From: Myxococcus stipitatus DSM 14675
GTDB lineage: Bacteria; Myxococcota; Myxococcia; Myxococcales; Myxococcaceae
Assembly (NCBI RefSeq): GCF_000331735.1
Contig: NC_020126.1
Location: forward strand, 7,505,501-7,569,500
Length of the DNA: 64,000 bases
Direction: 5' to 3'
Shown in pieces: positions 55,061 through 63,800 of the stretch. A program made the translations under genes and the position numbers. Position 1 is the first letter of the stretch. Every line of letters starts with the position of its first letter. The notes under the pieces were generated by a model. It worked only from the letters and a program-made list of their open reading frames with translations, did not search any database and had not been told where the DNA came from.

Positions 55061-56512
55061 ATGGGGCGCATCTACGCGGGACTGGTGCTTGCCGCACTCT
55101 GGGGAGCAGGCTGCGGAAGAACGGAGGAGCCCACGGCGGCGGAGCCCATCGAGCGACATCTGGACGGTTCGCGGATCAAGGCCAAGGCCGTCTCCACGGA
55201 GGATGGACTGCGCTGGTTCCAGCAGCTCTACGACAGCCAGCGACAAGAGCCTTGTCTCTGGCAGAAAGCGGCGCCCGACGGCGCGTACTACTGCGTGGGA
55301 ATCACCGCCAGCCCCCTCGGGGTCATCAGGAGAACCAGCCAGGAGAACAACTACGCCGATGACCGCTGCACGCTCCCCCTGCTCTACTTCAGCCAGGCGC
55401 CACGACCCGACGCCCTCATCCCGATGGGGGGTGGGACCTGCGATGAGCCTCAACGCTTCCACTCCTTGGGGAAGGTCTGGGGACAGAGCTACTACCACCT
55501 GGAACCGAACGGAGACTGCCTCCCGGACGTGCGCCACGCCAACGAGCTGTACCCCGTGGGGCCCCTCGTGGAGCCTGGCGATTACTTCGTTCGTGGAACC
55601 CTTCGGGAGAAACAGCATGGCGGGGGCATCAAGGCCTACGTCATCGCGGGCGAGGATGGGTCGGAGAGCTTCCAATCCCTCCACGACACCACCCACGCGA
55701 CGGAGTGTGCCGTCCGCCTGGCGCGTGACGGGAAGTTTCGCTGCCTGCCCGTCGACGAACCCATGGGTGTCAGCGACTTCGTTTCGGTGGAGCCGACCTG
55801 CACCGAGCGCGCGCTCACGACGTTGTTCCGCGTGGCCTGCACCCCTCCTCGCTTCGCGCTGCTCTCCGACAACCCGGAGGCATGCCATCCCGAGGTCTCC
55901 GTCATCGCTGTCGGCAAGGAGGTCCGCGCTCCCTTTGCGTACGGAGGAACCAGCTCCACCTGCACTCAGTTCACTCCTGGGCCTGGGTTCACGAGCTACT
56001 ACCGCGCAGGCTCTGAACTTCCCGCCAGGAGCTGGCCCGAGGCAAAGGAGCTCGACCTCGAGGTTCATGGCCGACTCACGGTGCGAGGCATGGAGGTGGC
56101 CGGGGCGGTGAAGATACCCACGGAGCTCTTCGACACCGGGTTGGGTGTGCGCTGCACCTTCGAACGAGTCCCAGCCGGCACACTCCGGTGCATCCCCTCT
56201 ACCGACTCCCCGCTCTTCCAGCCCCGCTACTTCGCGGATGCGGCCTGCACGACTCCGGTCACTCCCAGGTATCGCATCGCCTGCACCGCCGACCGCTACG
56301 CCACCTTCCACGACGCTTCGGGGCCCACGCCTGGAGTTCGTGTCTACAACCTGGGGCCGAGACACGAAGGGACTGTCTATCTCAGCCCAAGCGCCGGGCC
56401 CCCGTACACGTCATGCATGGAGATAGAGAGAAAGCCGCAGGACGCCTTCTACCTGCTCGGGGCGGAGGTCGACCCCACGTCGCTGGTCCAAGGAATCGAG
56501 ACCATGAACTGA
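55061..56512 (+). CDS. Cys-rich repeat lipoprotein
   Basis: A 483-aa protein, start ATG 55061 (GGAGGG upstream). Lipobox: ALWGAGCGRT. The mature part has three copies of a module of about 150 residues, each with a Cys-x-aromatic strand, a following G-x-x-Cys and a Cys-Thr: CLWQKAAPDGAYYCV, CAVRLARDGKFRCLP (with TCTERALTT), CTFERVPAGTLRCIP (with ACTTPVTPRY). Likely disulphide-held beta modules. Function not recognised. Monocistronic; diverges from the large gene at 51360. Confidence 0.7.
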   Translation: MGRIYAGLVLAALWGAGCGRTEEPTAAEPIERHLDGSRIKAKAVSTEDGLRWFQQLYDSQRQEPCLWQKAAPDGAYYCVGITASPLGVIRRTSQENNYADDRCTLPLLYFSQAPRPDALIPMGGGTCDEPQRFHSLGKVWGQSYYHLEPNGDCLPDVRHANELYPVGPLVEPGDYFVRGTLREKQHGGGIKAYVIAGEDGSESFQSLHDTTHATECAVRLARDGKFRCLPVDEPMGVSDFVSVEPTCTERALTTLFRVACTPPRFALLSDNPEACHPEVSVIAVGKEVRAPFAYGGTSSTCTQFTPGPGFTSYYRAGSELPARSWPEAKELDLEVHGRLTVRGMEVAGAVKIPTELFDTGLGVRCTFERVPAGTLRCIPSTDSPLFQPRYFADAACTTPVTPRYRIACTADRYATFHDASGPTPGVRVYNLGPRHEGTVYLSPSAGPPYTSCMEIERKPQDAFYLLGAEVDPTSLVQGIETMN

Positions 56513-56778
56513 CGAAGCACCTCCTTCGACAGTCGAGAAGAGGGCGCATTGGCTGTCCAGCACACCGGGGCCGTCACGAGTGAGTCAGTTCTGGCCCCGC
56601 TGAGCGACGTGCCCCGGCGTCCTCTGTCAATGTCTGCTCGACGACTCGGCCCAACCCCAGACGCGAGAGGTCTTTTGACTGGTGAGCACATCCCTTCACC
56701 CCGCGACCTTTCCATGCGGAGGCGAGAGGTTTTCCGGAGACCGTGTCCTGGAGCGATGTGAGCCCCGGAGCCCCAGAC

Positions 56779-57855
56779 ATGGCCCCCCTGACGGCGCATC
56801 AAGGATTGTCACTCTACTGCCCTATCCCTCCCGCCATTCACCCCCGCGCGGAGGCAGTAGAGGCCATGACCCAGGAGTGGACCGCGCGCCAGCGCCTCTA
56901 TGTCGACAAGCGCGGCCTGCTGCGCCTCTCCCGACTGCGCGCCGGAGAGTTCGTCTCACGCATCATGCCTTCGGGCTCCGAGCCCGCGCTGCAAGTCGCC
57001 GTGGACTTCTTCGTCTGGCTCTTCGCGTTCGATGATGCCTTCTGCGACGAAGAGGCCTTCGGACAACCGCCCCACGACATGGCCGTCTACGCGGGCCTGC
57101 TGGGACACCTGCTCGACTCGCCCCAGACACGCATCCTCCCCGAGGACCCCTTTGCCCAGAGCCTGCGAGGGCTCCAACAACGGCTGGTTCGTCATGCGAG
57201 CCCCGCGCAGCTCCACCGTTGGTCCGACGGCGTCCGAGGCTACCTGCACGGCCAGGTCTGGGAGGCCGCCAATCGCGATGCCCAACGCGTGTGCGACCTC
57301 GATACATACATCACGCTCCGGCTCTACAGCGGCGCGGTGATGGCGTGCCCCACGCTCATCGATGTCGTCAACGGGCAGGAACTGTCCGCCGCGGAGCTGT
57401 CACGCCCCCTGGTTCGCGCGGCGAGCGAAGTCGCGGCGACCCTCGTCATCTGGGACAACGACCTCATCTCCCACCAGAAGGAGCAACACACCCGCGGGGA
57501 GCTGCACAACCTCATCACCGTGCTGATGCACGCGCGCAGGTGCTCGGAGGCCGAAGCCAGACAAGAAGCGCTGCGGATGCGCGACGCGCTGATGGCGCTG
57601 CTCCTGCGGCTCCTCGCCCTGGGACAAGCGGAAGCCAGCCGCCCCCTGTCGATGTACCTGAAGGGCCTGGGGCACTTCGTGCGCGCGAACATCGACTGGA
57701 GCAATGTCTCCGGCCGCTACTTCGACCCGGAGCTCCGCGCCCCCACGGACAACGTCATGGCGTGCGAGACCCCCTCCAGGGGCGCCACGCCCCTGACGCC
57801 GCTGCCCATCGTCTCGGTCCAGTGGTGGTGGGACTGCCTGTCACCGGAGAAGTGA
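56779..57855 (+). CDS. Class I terpene synthase
   Basis: A 358-aa protein from ATG 56779 (GTG 56743 is an alternative). Metal-binding motif 1 is FAFDDAFCDEE (DDxxxDE type) and motif 2 is NDLISHQKE (NSE triad); the C-terminal RY is in SGRYFDP. An all-helical terpene cyclase of class I, cyclising farnesyl or geranyl diphosphate into a volatile hydrocarbon or alcohol. It lacks the second half of geosmin synthase. The prenyl substrate must come from elsewhere; HMG-CoA reductase of this window makes mevalonate. Convergent with the DTW gene. Confidence 0.85.
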   Translation: MAPLTAHQGLSLYCPIPPAIHPRAEAVEAMTQEWTARQRLYVDKRGLLRLSRLRAGEFVSRIMPSGSEPALQVAVDFFVWLFAFDDAFCDEEAFGQPPHDMAVYAGLLGHLLDSPQTRILPEDPFAQSLRGLQQRLVRHASPAQLHRWSDGVRGYLHGQVWEAANRDAQRVCDLDTYITLRLYSGAVMACPTLIDVVNGQELSAAELSRPLVRAASEVAATLVIWDNDLISHQKEQHTRGELHNLITVLMHARRCSEAEARQEALRMRDALMALLLRLLALGQAEASRPLSMYLKGLGHFVRANIDWSNVSGRYFDPELRAPTDNVMACETPSRGATPLTPLPIVSVQWWWDCLSPEK

Positions 57856-57862
57856 GCGCCCT

Positions 57863-58432
57863 TCAGTACAGCGTCCCGCACGCGGCGATGCGCTGGACCC
57901 GAAGCGCGGCGAGCCGCTCCAGGGGCTCCGCGACCTCACGCCCCTCCAGCGCCTCCACGGCTCGCGCGACGGCGTCCAGCGTGGACATGCCGGACGGATG
58001 CGAGGGCTCGCGGAGCCGGAGCAAGCCCGGCTCCGGCGGTGGCAGGACCAACCGGGGCAGGGCTCGCAGCTCAGGCAGCCGCTGCGTCATCCGCCGCGCC
58101 TGAGACCAGCTCGCATCCAACACCACGAGCTGCCGCGGCGGCGGTGCATCCGGAGGCGCCGTGGGGCCATCCGGGTAGAGCAACCACGTCCCCGGCTCCG
58201 AGAGCAGCTCCAGGTCCGTCCCACTGGGTGCGCCGTGGATGATGACCTGCGAGTTCGGCATCGCCAGCGCCGCCACCCGGCCGGTGTTGCTCTTCTTCGC
58301 GATCTCCATCACGTGCTGAAGCAGGAGGATTCGCGTCCGTGTCTGAACCTGGGGAATCTCGGCACACAGACACAGGTGGCGAGACAGGTTGCAACGGGAG
58401 CAACGAGGGCGACTGGCAAGACGTGAAGACAT
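57863..58432 (-). CDS. DTW-domain tRNA-uridine aminocarboxypropyltransferase
   Basis: A 189-aa enzyme. N-terminal zinc-ribbon cysteines in RCSRCNLSRHLCLCAEI; the DTW box here reads VVLDASWSQARRM (Ser in place of Thr), and the later REPSHPSG and STLDAV conserved segments. The family (TapT/YfiP) adds an aminocarboxypropyl group to a uridine in tRNA using SAM. Convergent with terpene synthase at 7 bases. Confidence 0.85.
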   Translation of the reverse strand: MSSRLASRPRCSRCNLSRHLCLCAEIPQVQTRTRILLLQHVMEIAKKSNTGRVAALAMPNSQVIIHGAPSGTDLELLSEPGTWLLYPDGPTAPPDAPPPRQLVVLDASWSQARRMTQRLPELRALPRLVLPPPEPGLLRLREPSHPSGMSTLDAVARAVEALEGREVAEPLERLAALRVQRIAACGTLY

Positions 58433-58823
58433 CCCCCGACATCATCGTCCGGCCGAGGGTGGAACAGAAGCGCTCAGTTCCCCGCATCCAGAATCCGGGC
58501 AGCCCCGCTCACGGGAATCCAGGGGAGCCCCGACGCTCGCTTGCCCCTGGCATCTCCCTTGCTCGAGGGCCAGGCCGGCCTGGGCTCTCCCCGAGCGACG
58601 CCGACACCGGAGGCCCGCTCCGCGTGGACACGCGCGTCCCCCCCACCGTGCAGCCTGATTCACAGGTGATACACGTGTCCGTGTCACACCTTGCGCACGC
58701 GGCCTCAAGCCTTCGCCTGATGCGTGGCCTCGCGCGGCTGGCATCCACGGTGCACTGAGCCCGCGACGCGCGCGCGGCCCCGCCAGAGGTGGGGCGGCGC
58801 TTCCAGTTCGCGAGAGGGTGGCC
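58433..58823. other. Intergenic region with an imperfect palindrome
   Basis: About 390 bases without a credible gene, between the DTW gene start and the ferritin-like start. Signal: ggtgatacacg (58665-58675) and cgtgtcacacc (58680-58690) are near-complements about 4 bases apart, 134 bases before the ferritin-like ATG. It may be an operator; the regulator is unknown. Confidence 0.35.
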
Positions 58824-59837
58824 ATGGAGTCGGCGTCGGGCGTCCTGCTGTTCATCTTCGTCTGCGGTCCCCTCCCCCTCGTGTGGGGGCTCAAGCTCCT
58901 GCTGAGCCGGGGCTCCTCGTCGCTCGCGCGCTTCGCCGGGGCCGTCCTGGCGCTGGGAGGCGGCGCGGTGACGGGGCTCGTGGCCTGGCTCATCCACGAT
59001 TTGTCCACGGGTGGCTTCACGAAGGGGCGCGTCCTGCGGCTGCAAGGTCGCGCCCGCGTGGCACGCCGAGCCATCGGCAAAGGCTGGGCGGACGACACCG
59101 TGCCCGAGCTCTCGGGGCTCTCGGCCTGGCAGCGGACGGTGCTGGGCGAGGCGTGGCTGTACTCGGCGGGGATGGAGCATGCGTCGGTCCCCGCCTTCTC
59201 GAAGCTGTCGCTCAAGCTCTCCGCGCTGGGGGCTCCATCGGCGCTGCTCGAGGACTGCCACCTCGCGGCCCTGGATGAAGTGCGCCATGCCCGAAGGTGC
59301 TTCGCCATGGCCCGGGCCTACTCGGGAATGCCGTGGACCGCGGGGATGCTCCCCGAGCTCGCGCAGGCCGCCTCGCAGCCGCTCCCCGCGGGCACGGAGA
59401 ACGACTGGGCCCGCCTGGTCCGAGGCTCGCTGTTGGATGGATGCTTGAGCGAAGGGCTCGCCTCACGCGTCGCCGAGGAGGGCGCGCGCCAGGCCACGGA
59501 CCCCGTCGTGCGTGAGACGCTGTCGGTCATCGCCGAGGACGAGGGCCGCCACGCGGAGCTGGGTTGGGACGTCATCGACTTCGCCTTGGAGCGAGGTGGC
59601 GGGAGCGCACGGGAAGCCCTGCGCCAGGCCCTCACCGAGCTGGCTTCACGAGAGGCCCCCGCCATGCCTCCCATCCCCGGCGTCGACGAGGCGTTCCTCG
59701 CTCGAAACGGCCTGCTCCCCCAAGCGGAGCTGGGACGCCTGATGCGCCTGTGCGTCGAGTCCACGCGCGCCCGGGCCGAAGCCCTGCTCCCCCCTTCGTC
59801 CCCGAGGGACGTCGAGCCCCGTTTGAGCTTTCAATAG
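58824..59837 (+). CDS. Membrane-anchored ferritin-like di-iron protein
   Basis: A 337-aa protein from ATG 58824 (GAGAGGG upstream; the GTG at 58818 is also possible). Two N-terminal TM helices (GVLLFIFVCGPLPLVWGL, LARFAGAVLALGGGAVTGLV). The cytoplasmic part is a four-helix bundle with di-iron motifs: EHASVPAF, LDEVRHARR (E-x-x-H), DGCLSEGLA and IAEDEGRHAEL. This matches ferritin-like/ribonucleotide-reductase-like oxygenases. A lipid- or membrane-linked oxidase or iron handler is likely. Substrate not known. Confidence 0.75.
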   Translation: MESASGVLLFIFVCGPLPLVWGLKLLLSRGSSSLARFAGAVLALGGGAVTGLVAWLIHDLSTGGFTKGRVLRLQGRARVARRAIGKGWADDTVPELSGLSAWQRTVLGEAWLYSAGMEHASVPAFSKLSLKLSALGAPSALLEDCHLAALDEVRHARRCFAMARAYSGMPWTAGMLPELAQAASQPLPAGTENDWARLVRGSLLDGCLSEGLASRVAEEGARQATDPVVRETLSVIAEDEGRHAELGWDVIDFALERGGGSAREALRQALTELASREAPAMPPIPGVDEAFLARNGLLPQAELGRLMRLCVESTRARAEALLPPSSPRDVEPRLSFQ

Positions 59838-59915
59838 CATCCCGTCTAGCATCGGAGCCGCCTTGGGGACGCGGCACTCGGGGGCCCCTTCGACAGCGGC
59901 AGACAGGATGGACTC

Positions 59916-60719
59916 GTGAAGGTTCTTCACCCGGGCCAGACACCTCAGACGCTGCTCCAGCTCCGCCCGCTCGCCGGAAGCATCCAGCGCATCGGCGTGC
60001 GTTCAGAAAGCAACACCTCCGTGCGCCACTCCGGCCGCACCCGCGAGCTGCCCTCCCCTCCCGGCATCCAGATGAACCTCACCGTGGAGGTCACTCGCAT
60101 CTCCCCGGAGGGAGAGATTCACTACCGCTTCGTGCTGGAGCAGATGGACCTGCTCGTGAAGGCAGGCACGCCCCAGAAGGACGCGGAGGCCCTTCGCGCC
60201 GAGCTCGCCCCCCTCCCCGGTCTGCGCGGCGAGGGGCGCGTGAGCCCGCACGGGCGCTCGAATCACTTTCACGCGGCGCTCCCGCCAGACCTCGCGCCTC
60301 ACCTCCAAGAACCCCTTCAACGGCTCCTCCAGACGTTGGGCGGCATGGGCACCTTCCTCCCGTCGTCCCCCGTCGGCCTGGGGGCTCGCTGGGAACACCA
60401 GACACCCACGCCTCCCTCCACCACCACGGTGGAGCTCAAGCGCCTGGAGAAGCAGGAGGTGGGCTTGAAGCTGGAGCTGTACTCCCCGCCCTCCTCCACC
60501 GAGCCCCGCACCCAGAGCCGAGGTGAGGGTGGGTGTGTGATGAGCTTGGACAGACTCTGGCCTCTCCAATACGAGCTCTCGGTGGAGACCCACGCCCAGG
60601 TCCAATCCCAGGACGACGGGCCTCCCAGACGTCTGGAGACCACCACCCACCTTCGCATGCGGATGCGGGAGCAATCCTTCACTTCGCCCCTTCTGCGTCC
60701 TTCCGCCTACTTGCGTTGA
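59916..60719 (+). CDS. Hypothetical protein, beta-rich
   Basis: A 267-aa protein starting at GTG 59916 (AGGA upstream). No signal peptide or TM is seen. Residues of about 50-230 are beta-rich (MNLTVEVTRISPEGEIHYRF, GARWEHQTPTPPSTTTVELK, LRMRMREQSFTS). I do not recognise a family. The codon composition and ribosome binding site are consistent with a real gene. The next gene begins 146 bases later on the same strand. Confidence 0.5.
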   Translation: MKVLHPGQTPQTLLQLRPLAGSIQRIGVRSESNTSVRHSGRTRELPSPPGIQMNLTVEVTRISPEGEIHYRFVLEQMDLLVKAGTPQKDAEALRAELAPLPGLRGEGRVSPHGRSNHFHAALPPDLAPHLQEPLQRLLQTLGGMGTFLPSSPVGLGARWEHQTPTPPSTTTVELKRLEKQEVGLKLELYSPPSSTEPRTQSRGEGGCVMSLDRLWPLQYELSVETHAQVQSQDDGPPRRLETTTHLRMRMREQSFTSPLLRPSAYLR

Positions 60720-60865
60720 CTGGGTGGATTCAAAAGGACCCACGCAACTCCGGACCCTCGGTTCCAGACAAACAAAGAGGAGTCCCGCGCTCGCACTGAC
60801 GTCGGCATGGGGGGGAGCTCCGTGCTTCATCACGGCTCGATGCAAAGCTGGCAGAGAGGTGCACG

Positions 60866-63800
60866 ATGGCACTCGATGGGACCGGAAACAGCAGGCGACT
60901 GACGACTCAAGTTCCGGTGAGGCGACCTTCCGAGGAAGCCCGTCCGGTCGCGCCCAAGCCCGCGGAGCCCAAGCCCGCCGAGCGCCATGAGCGCTCCAGC
61001 TTCACGCCTCGGAGCACGCAGGCGAAGCCTGGACGGACAGCGGAGTCCTCGTCGCTCCTCACGGAGAACTCCCGCGACGGCAAGGCCAACTGCCTGGATG
61101 TGGCCGCCGACTGGGTGGACAAGGCCACGCCCGCGCTGCGCGCCCGCTCGGAGATGGTGTTCCTCAAGGACTCGCGTCCCGGCGCCGAGGGCCAGTCCGG
61201 ACACGTGGTGATTCGCCAGGGGGACCGCATCGTCGACCCGTCCTCGGGCAAGAACTACGACAACCTCCAGGCCTTCCTGAAGGAACAGCCCCACTACCAG
61301 CCCGCGGGCACCCTCTCCGGGAATGCCGCCGCGAAGATCTTCGCCGCGCCGCCCGGCTCCGCGGAGCGCCAGCGCGCCATCTCCGAGGCGAAGGTTCCCG
61401 ACTCGCTCCAGCGGATGATGGTCGCGGACTCGCCGCAGGCGGCGCCGACGACCCAGGCTCCCGCCTATTCGCAGGCCGACGCGGACCGCGACGCGGCGTC
61501 CCTCTATGACGCCATGGAGGGAGGCGTCACCGGCTGGGGCACGGACGAGGACAAGATCTTCAAGACGCTCGAGGGCAAGTCGCCCGAGCAGATCAACCTC
61601 ATCCGCAAGGGCTACAAGGACCACTACGGCAAGGACATGGACTCCGTCATCCGCGACGAGCTGAGCGGCGCGGATGAGCGGCACGCCATGGCCCTGCTCC
61701 AGGGCGACCCGGCCAAGAGCGCCGCGGTGCAGGTGCAGGCGGAGCTGGACGGCGTGTTCGGCTCGAACGAGGACCTGCTCAAGGTGCTGGAGAAGCAGAC
61801 GCCCGAGCAACGGCAGGCCACCGCGCAGAAGTTCGCGGAGATGAATGGCGGCCTCAAGCCCGGGCAGTCGGCGCAGGACTTCATGCTCGACAGGCTGGGC
61901 AAGGAGCTGAACCCGGAGCAGCTGGGCCGGGCTCGCAACATGCTCGCCGCGGGTCAATCCCAGACACCCGAGCAGAAGAACCAGCTGGAAGCCCAGGCCA
62001 TCAAGGACGGCCTCAAGAAGGACATGGATGGGCTGGGCACGGACGAGGACCGCATCTTCGAGCGCCTGGAGAAGGCCACTCCGGAGCAGCGCAAGATTCT
62101 CGCGCAGGACGAGGCCCTCAAGAACCGGCTGAAGGACGAACTGGGCACGGAGGACTACGACCGGGCCATGGGGTTGATGCAAGACAACCCGGCCAAGGCG
62201 GATGCGGCCCGCCTCACCAGCGCCATGAATGGCTTCTTCGGCGCGGACGAGTCGGGCGTGCGCTCCGTCCTCGAGGGCAAGAAGCCCGAGGAGCTGGAGC
62301 GCATCAAGGCCGAGTATCAGACGATGACCGGCAAGTCCCTGGAGGACGAGATTCGCAAGTGGGACGGCGCGGACAAGGATGTGACGCTGCGCCTGCTCAA
62401 CCCGCCCAAGGAAGGCGACACCCAGGGCCGCGCGGATGCCGCCGCCGAGAAGCTCAAGCTGGCCGTGGATGGCGCGGGCACCGACGAGGACGCCATCCGC
62501 GACGTGCTGAAGGGCAAGTCCAAGGCGGAGATCAACGACATCTCCGCCGCGTACCAGCGGAAGTATGGCGAGGACCTGCGCTCGCGACTGGACTCGGAGC
62601 TCAGCGGCCGGGACCACCTGGAGCTGGTGAAGCAGGACTTCGACCTGGGCGCGGTGAACGACAAGGACCCGGGCGCGGCCCAGGAGCGCGTGCGCCGGCT
62701 TCGGGAGCAACAGTCCAACGAGTCTGGCTTCGGCACCTGGGTCCTGGACAACGTCCAGCGAGGCATCAAGGGCGGCGAGTCCGACAACGACAGACTCAAC
62801 CGGACGCTGGGGGACGCGGAGCAGGCCATCCAGACCGGCGACACGCAGAAGGCCGACCGCTCCGTCGGGTTCGCCACGGATGACGTGAAGTCCTTGCAGA
62901 GCAGCAAGGACTCGCTCGCGGAGGGCGCGGCGACGGCCGCCGTCGTGGTGGCGACCACCGCCGCCGTGGTGGCCACCGGTGGCGCGGCGACGCCGCTGGC
63001 CATCGCGGGCTACGCGGCGCTGGGTGCGACGACCCGGGCGGCGACGTACGAGCTGATACAGGGCGGCGCCGCGGGCTGGGAGGACGCGGGACGCCAGGCA
63101 TTGATTGGCGCCGTCGAGGGCGGCACCGTCGTCCTTCCGGTGACCAAGGGCGCGAGCATCGCGACCACCACCGCCGCGAAGAGCGTGGCCACGACGGCGG
63201 GGCGCGAGGTCGCGGAGAACACGGTCCTCACGGCCGCCAAGCAGGGCATCAAGGAAGGGGTGGTCGGCGGCGCGGCGGGCGGCGCCGTGGATGCGGCCAC
63301 TCGGAGCGAGACGTGGCAGAACGGGCTCGCGGACGGACTGACGCGCGTGGCCGAGCAGGCCGCCACCGGCGCCGTCATCGGCGGGACGGCGGGCGGGTTG
63401 ACCTCCGCGGGGATCACGAAGGCGCTCCAGCCGAAGGAGATTCCCGTCGTGCGCAACCCGGAGCTGACCGGGAGCACCGCGCACGTGCGCTACGACAACG
63501 GCCGGGTCCGCGTGGAGGTGGGCCCCAACGTCTCGCCCGCGCAGCTCCAAGCCCACATGGACGTGGCGCGCGAGCTCCAGAAGTTCGACGGCCCGCTGGG
63601 CAAGCTGCGCGAGATGAAGAGCCGGGTGCAGGAGAAGCTGACCGGCATGCCCGGCTATGGCTCCCAGGGCTTCGAGTCGCAGCTCGAGGTCAAGAAGCTC
63701 AAGGGCCTCATCAGCGAGCTGGAGAAGACCGAGGCCGCCGCCGTGGGAGGCCTCAAGAACGCGGGGAAGACGCCTGAGTCCTCCACGGAGCTCGCGCGCA

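Noticed and set aside
54900..56111. 403-aa plus-strand ORF overlapping the cysteine-module lipoprotein
   Set aside because: The frame at 55061 has a ribosome binding site, lipobox and internal repeats; this one is Arg/Ser/Thr rich.
58339..58758. 139-aa plus-strand ORF in the gap before the ferritin-like gene
   Set aside because: Begins within the DTW gene, no motif, no ribosome binding site.
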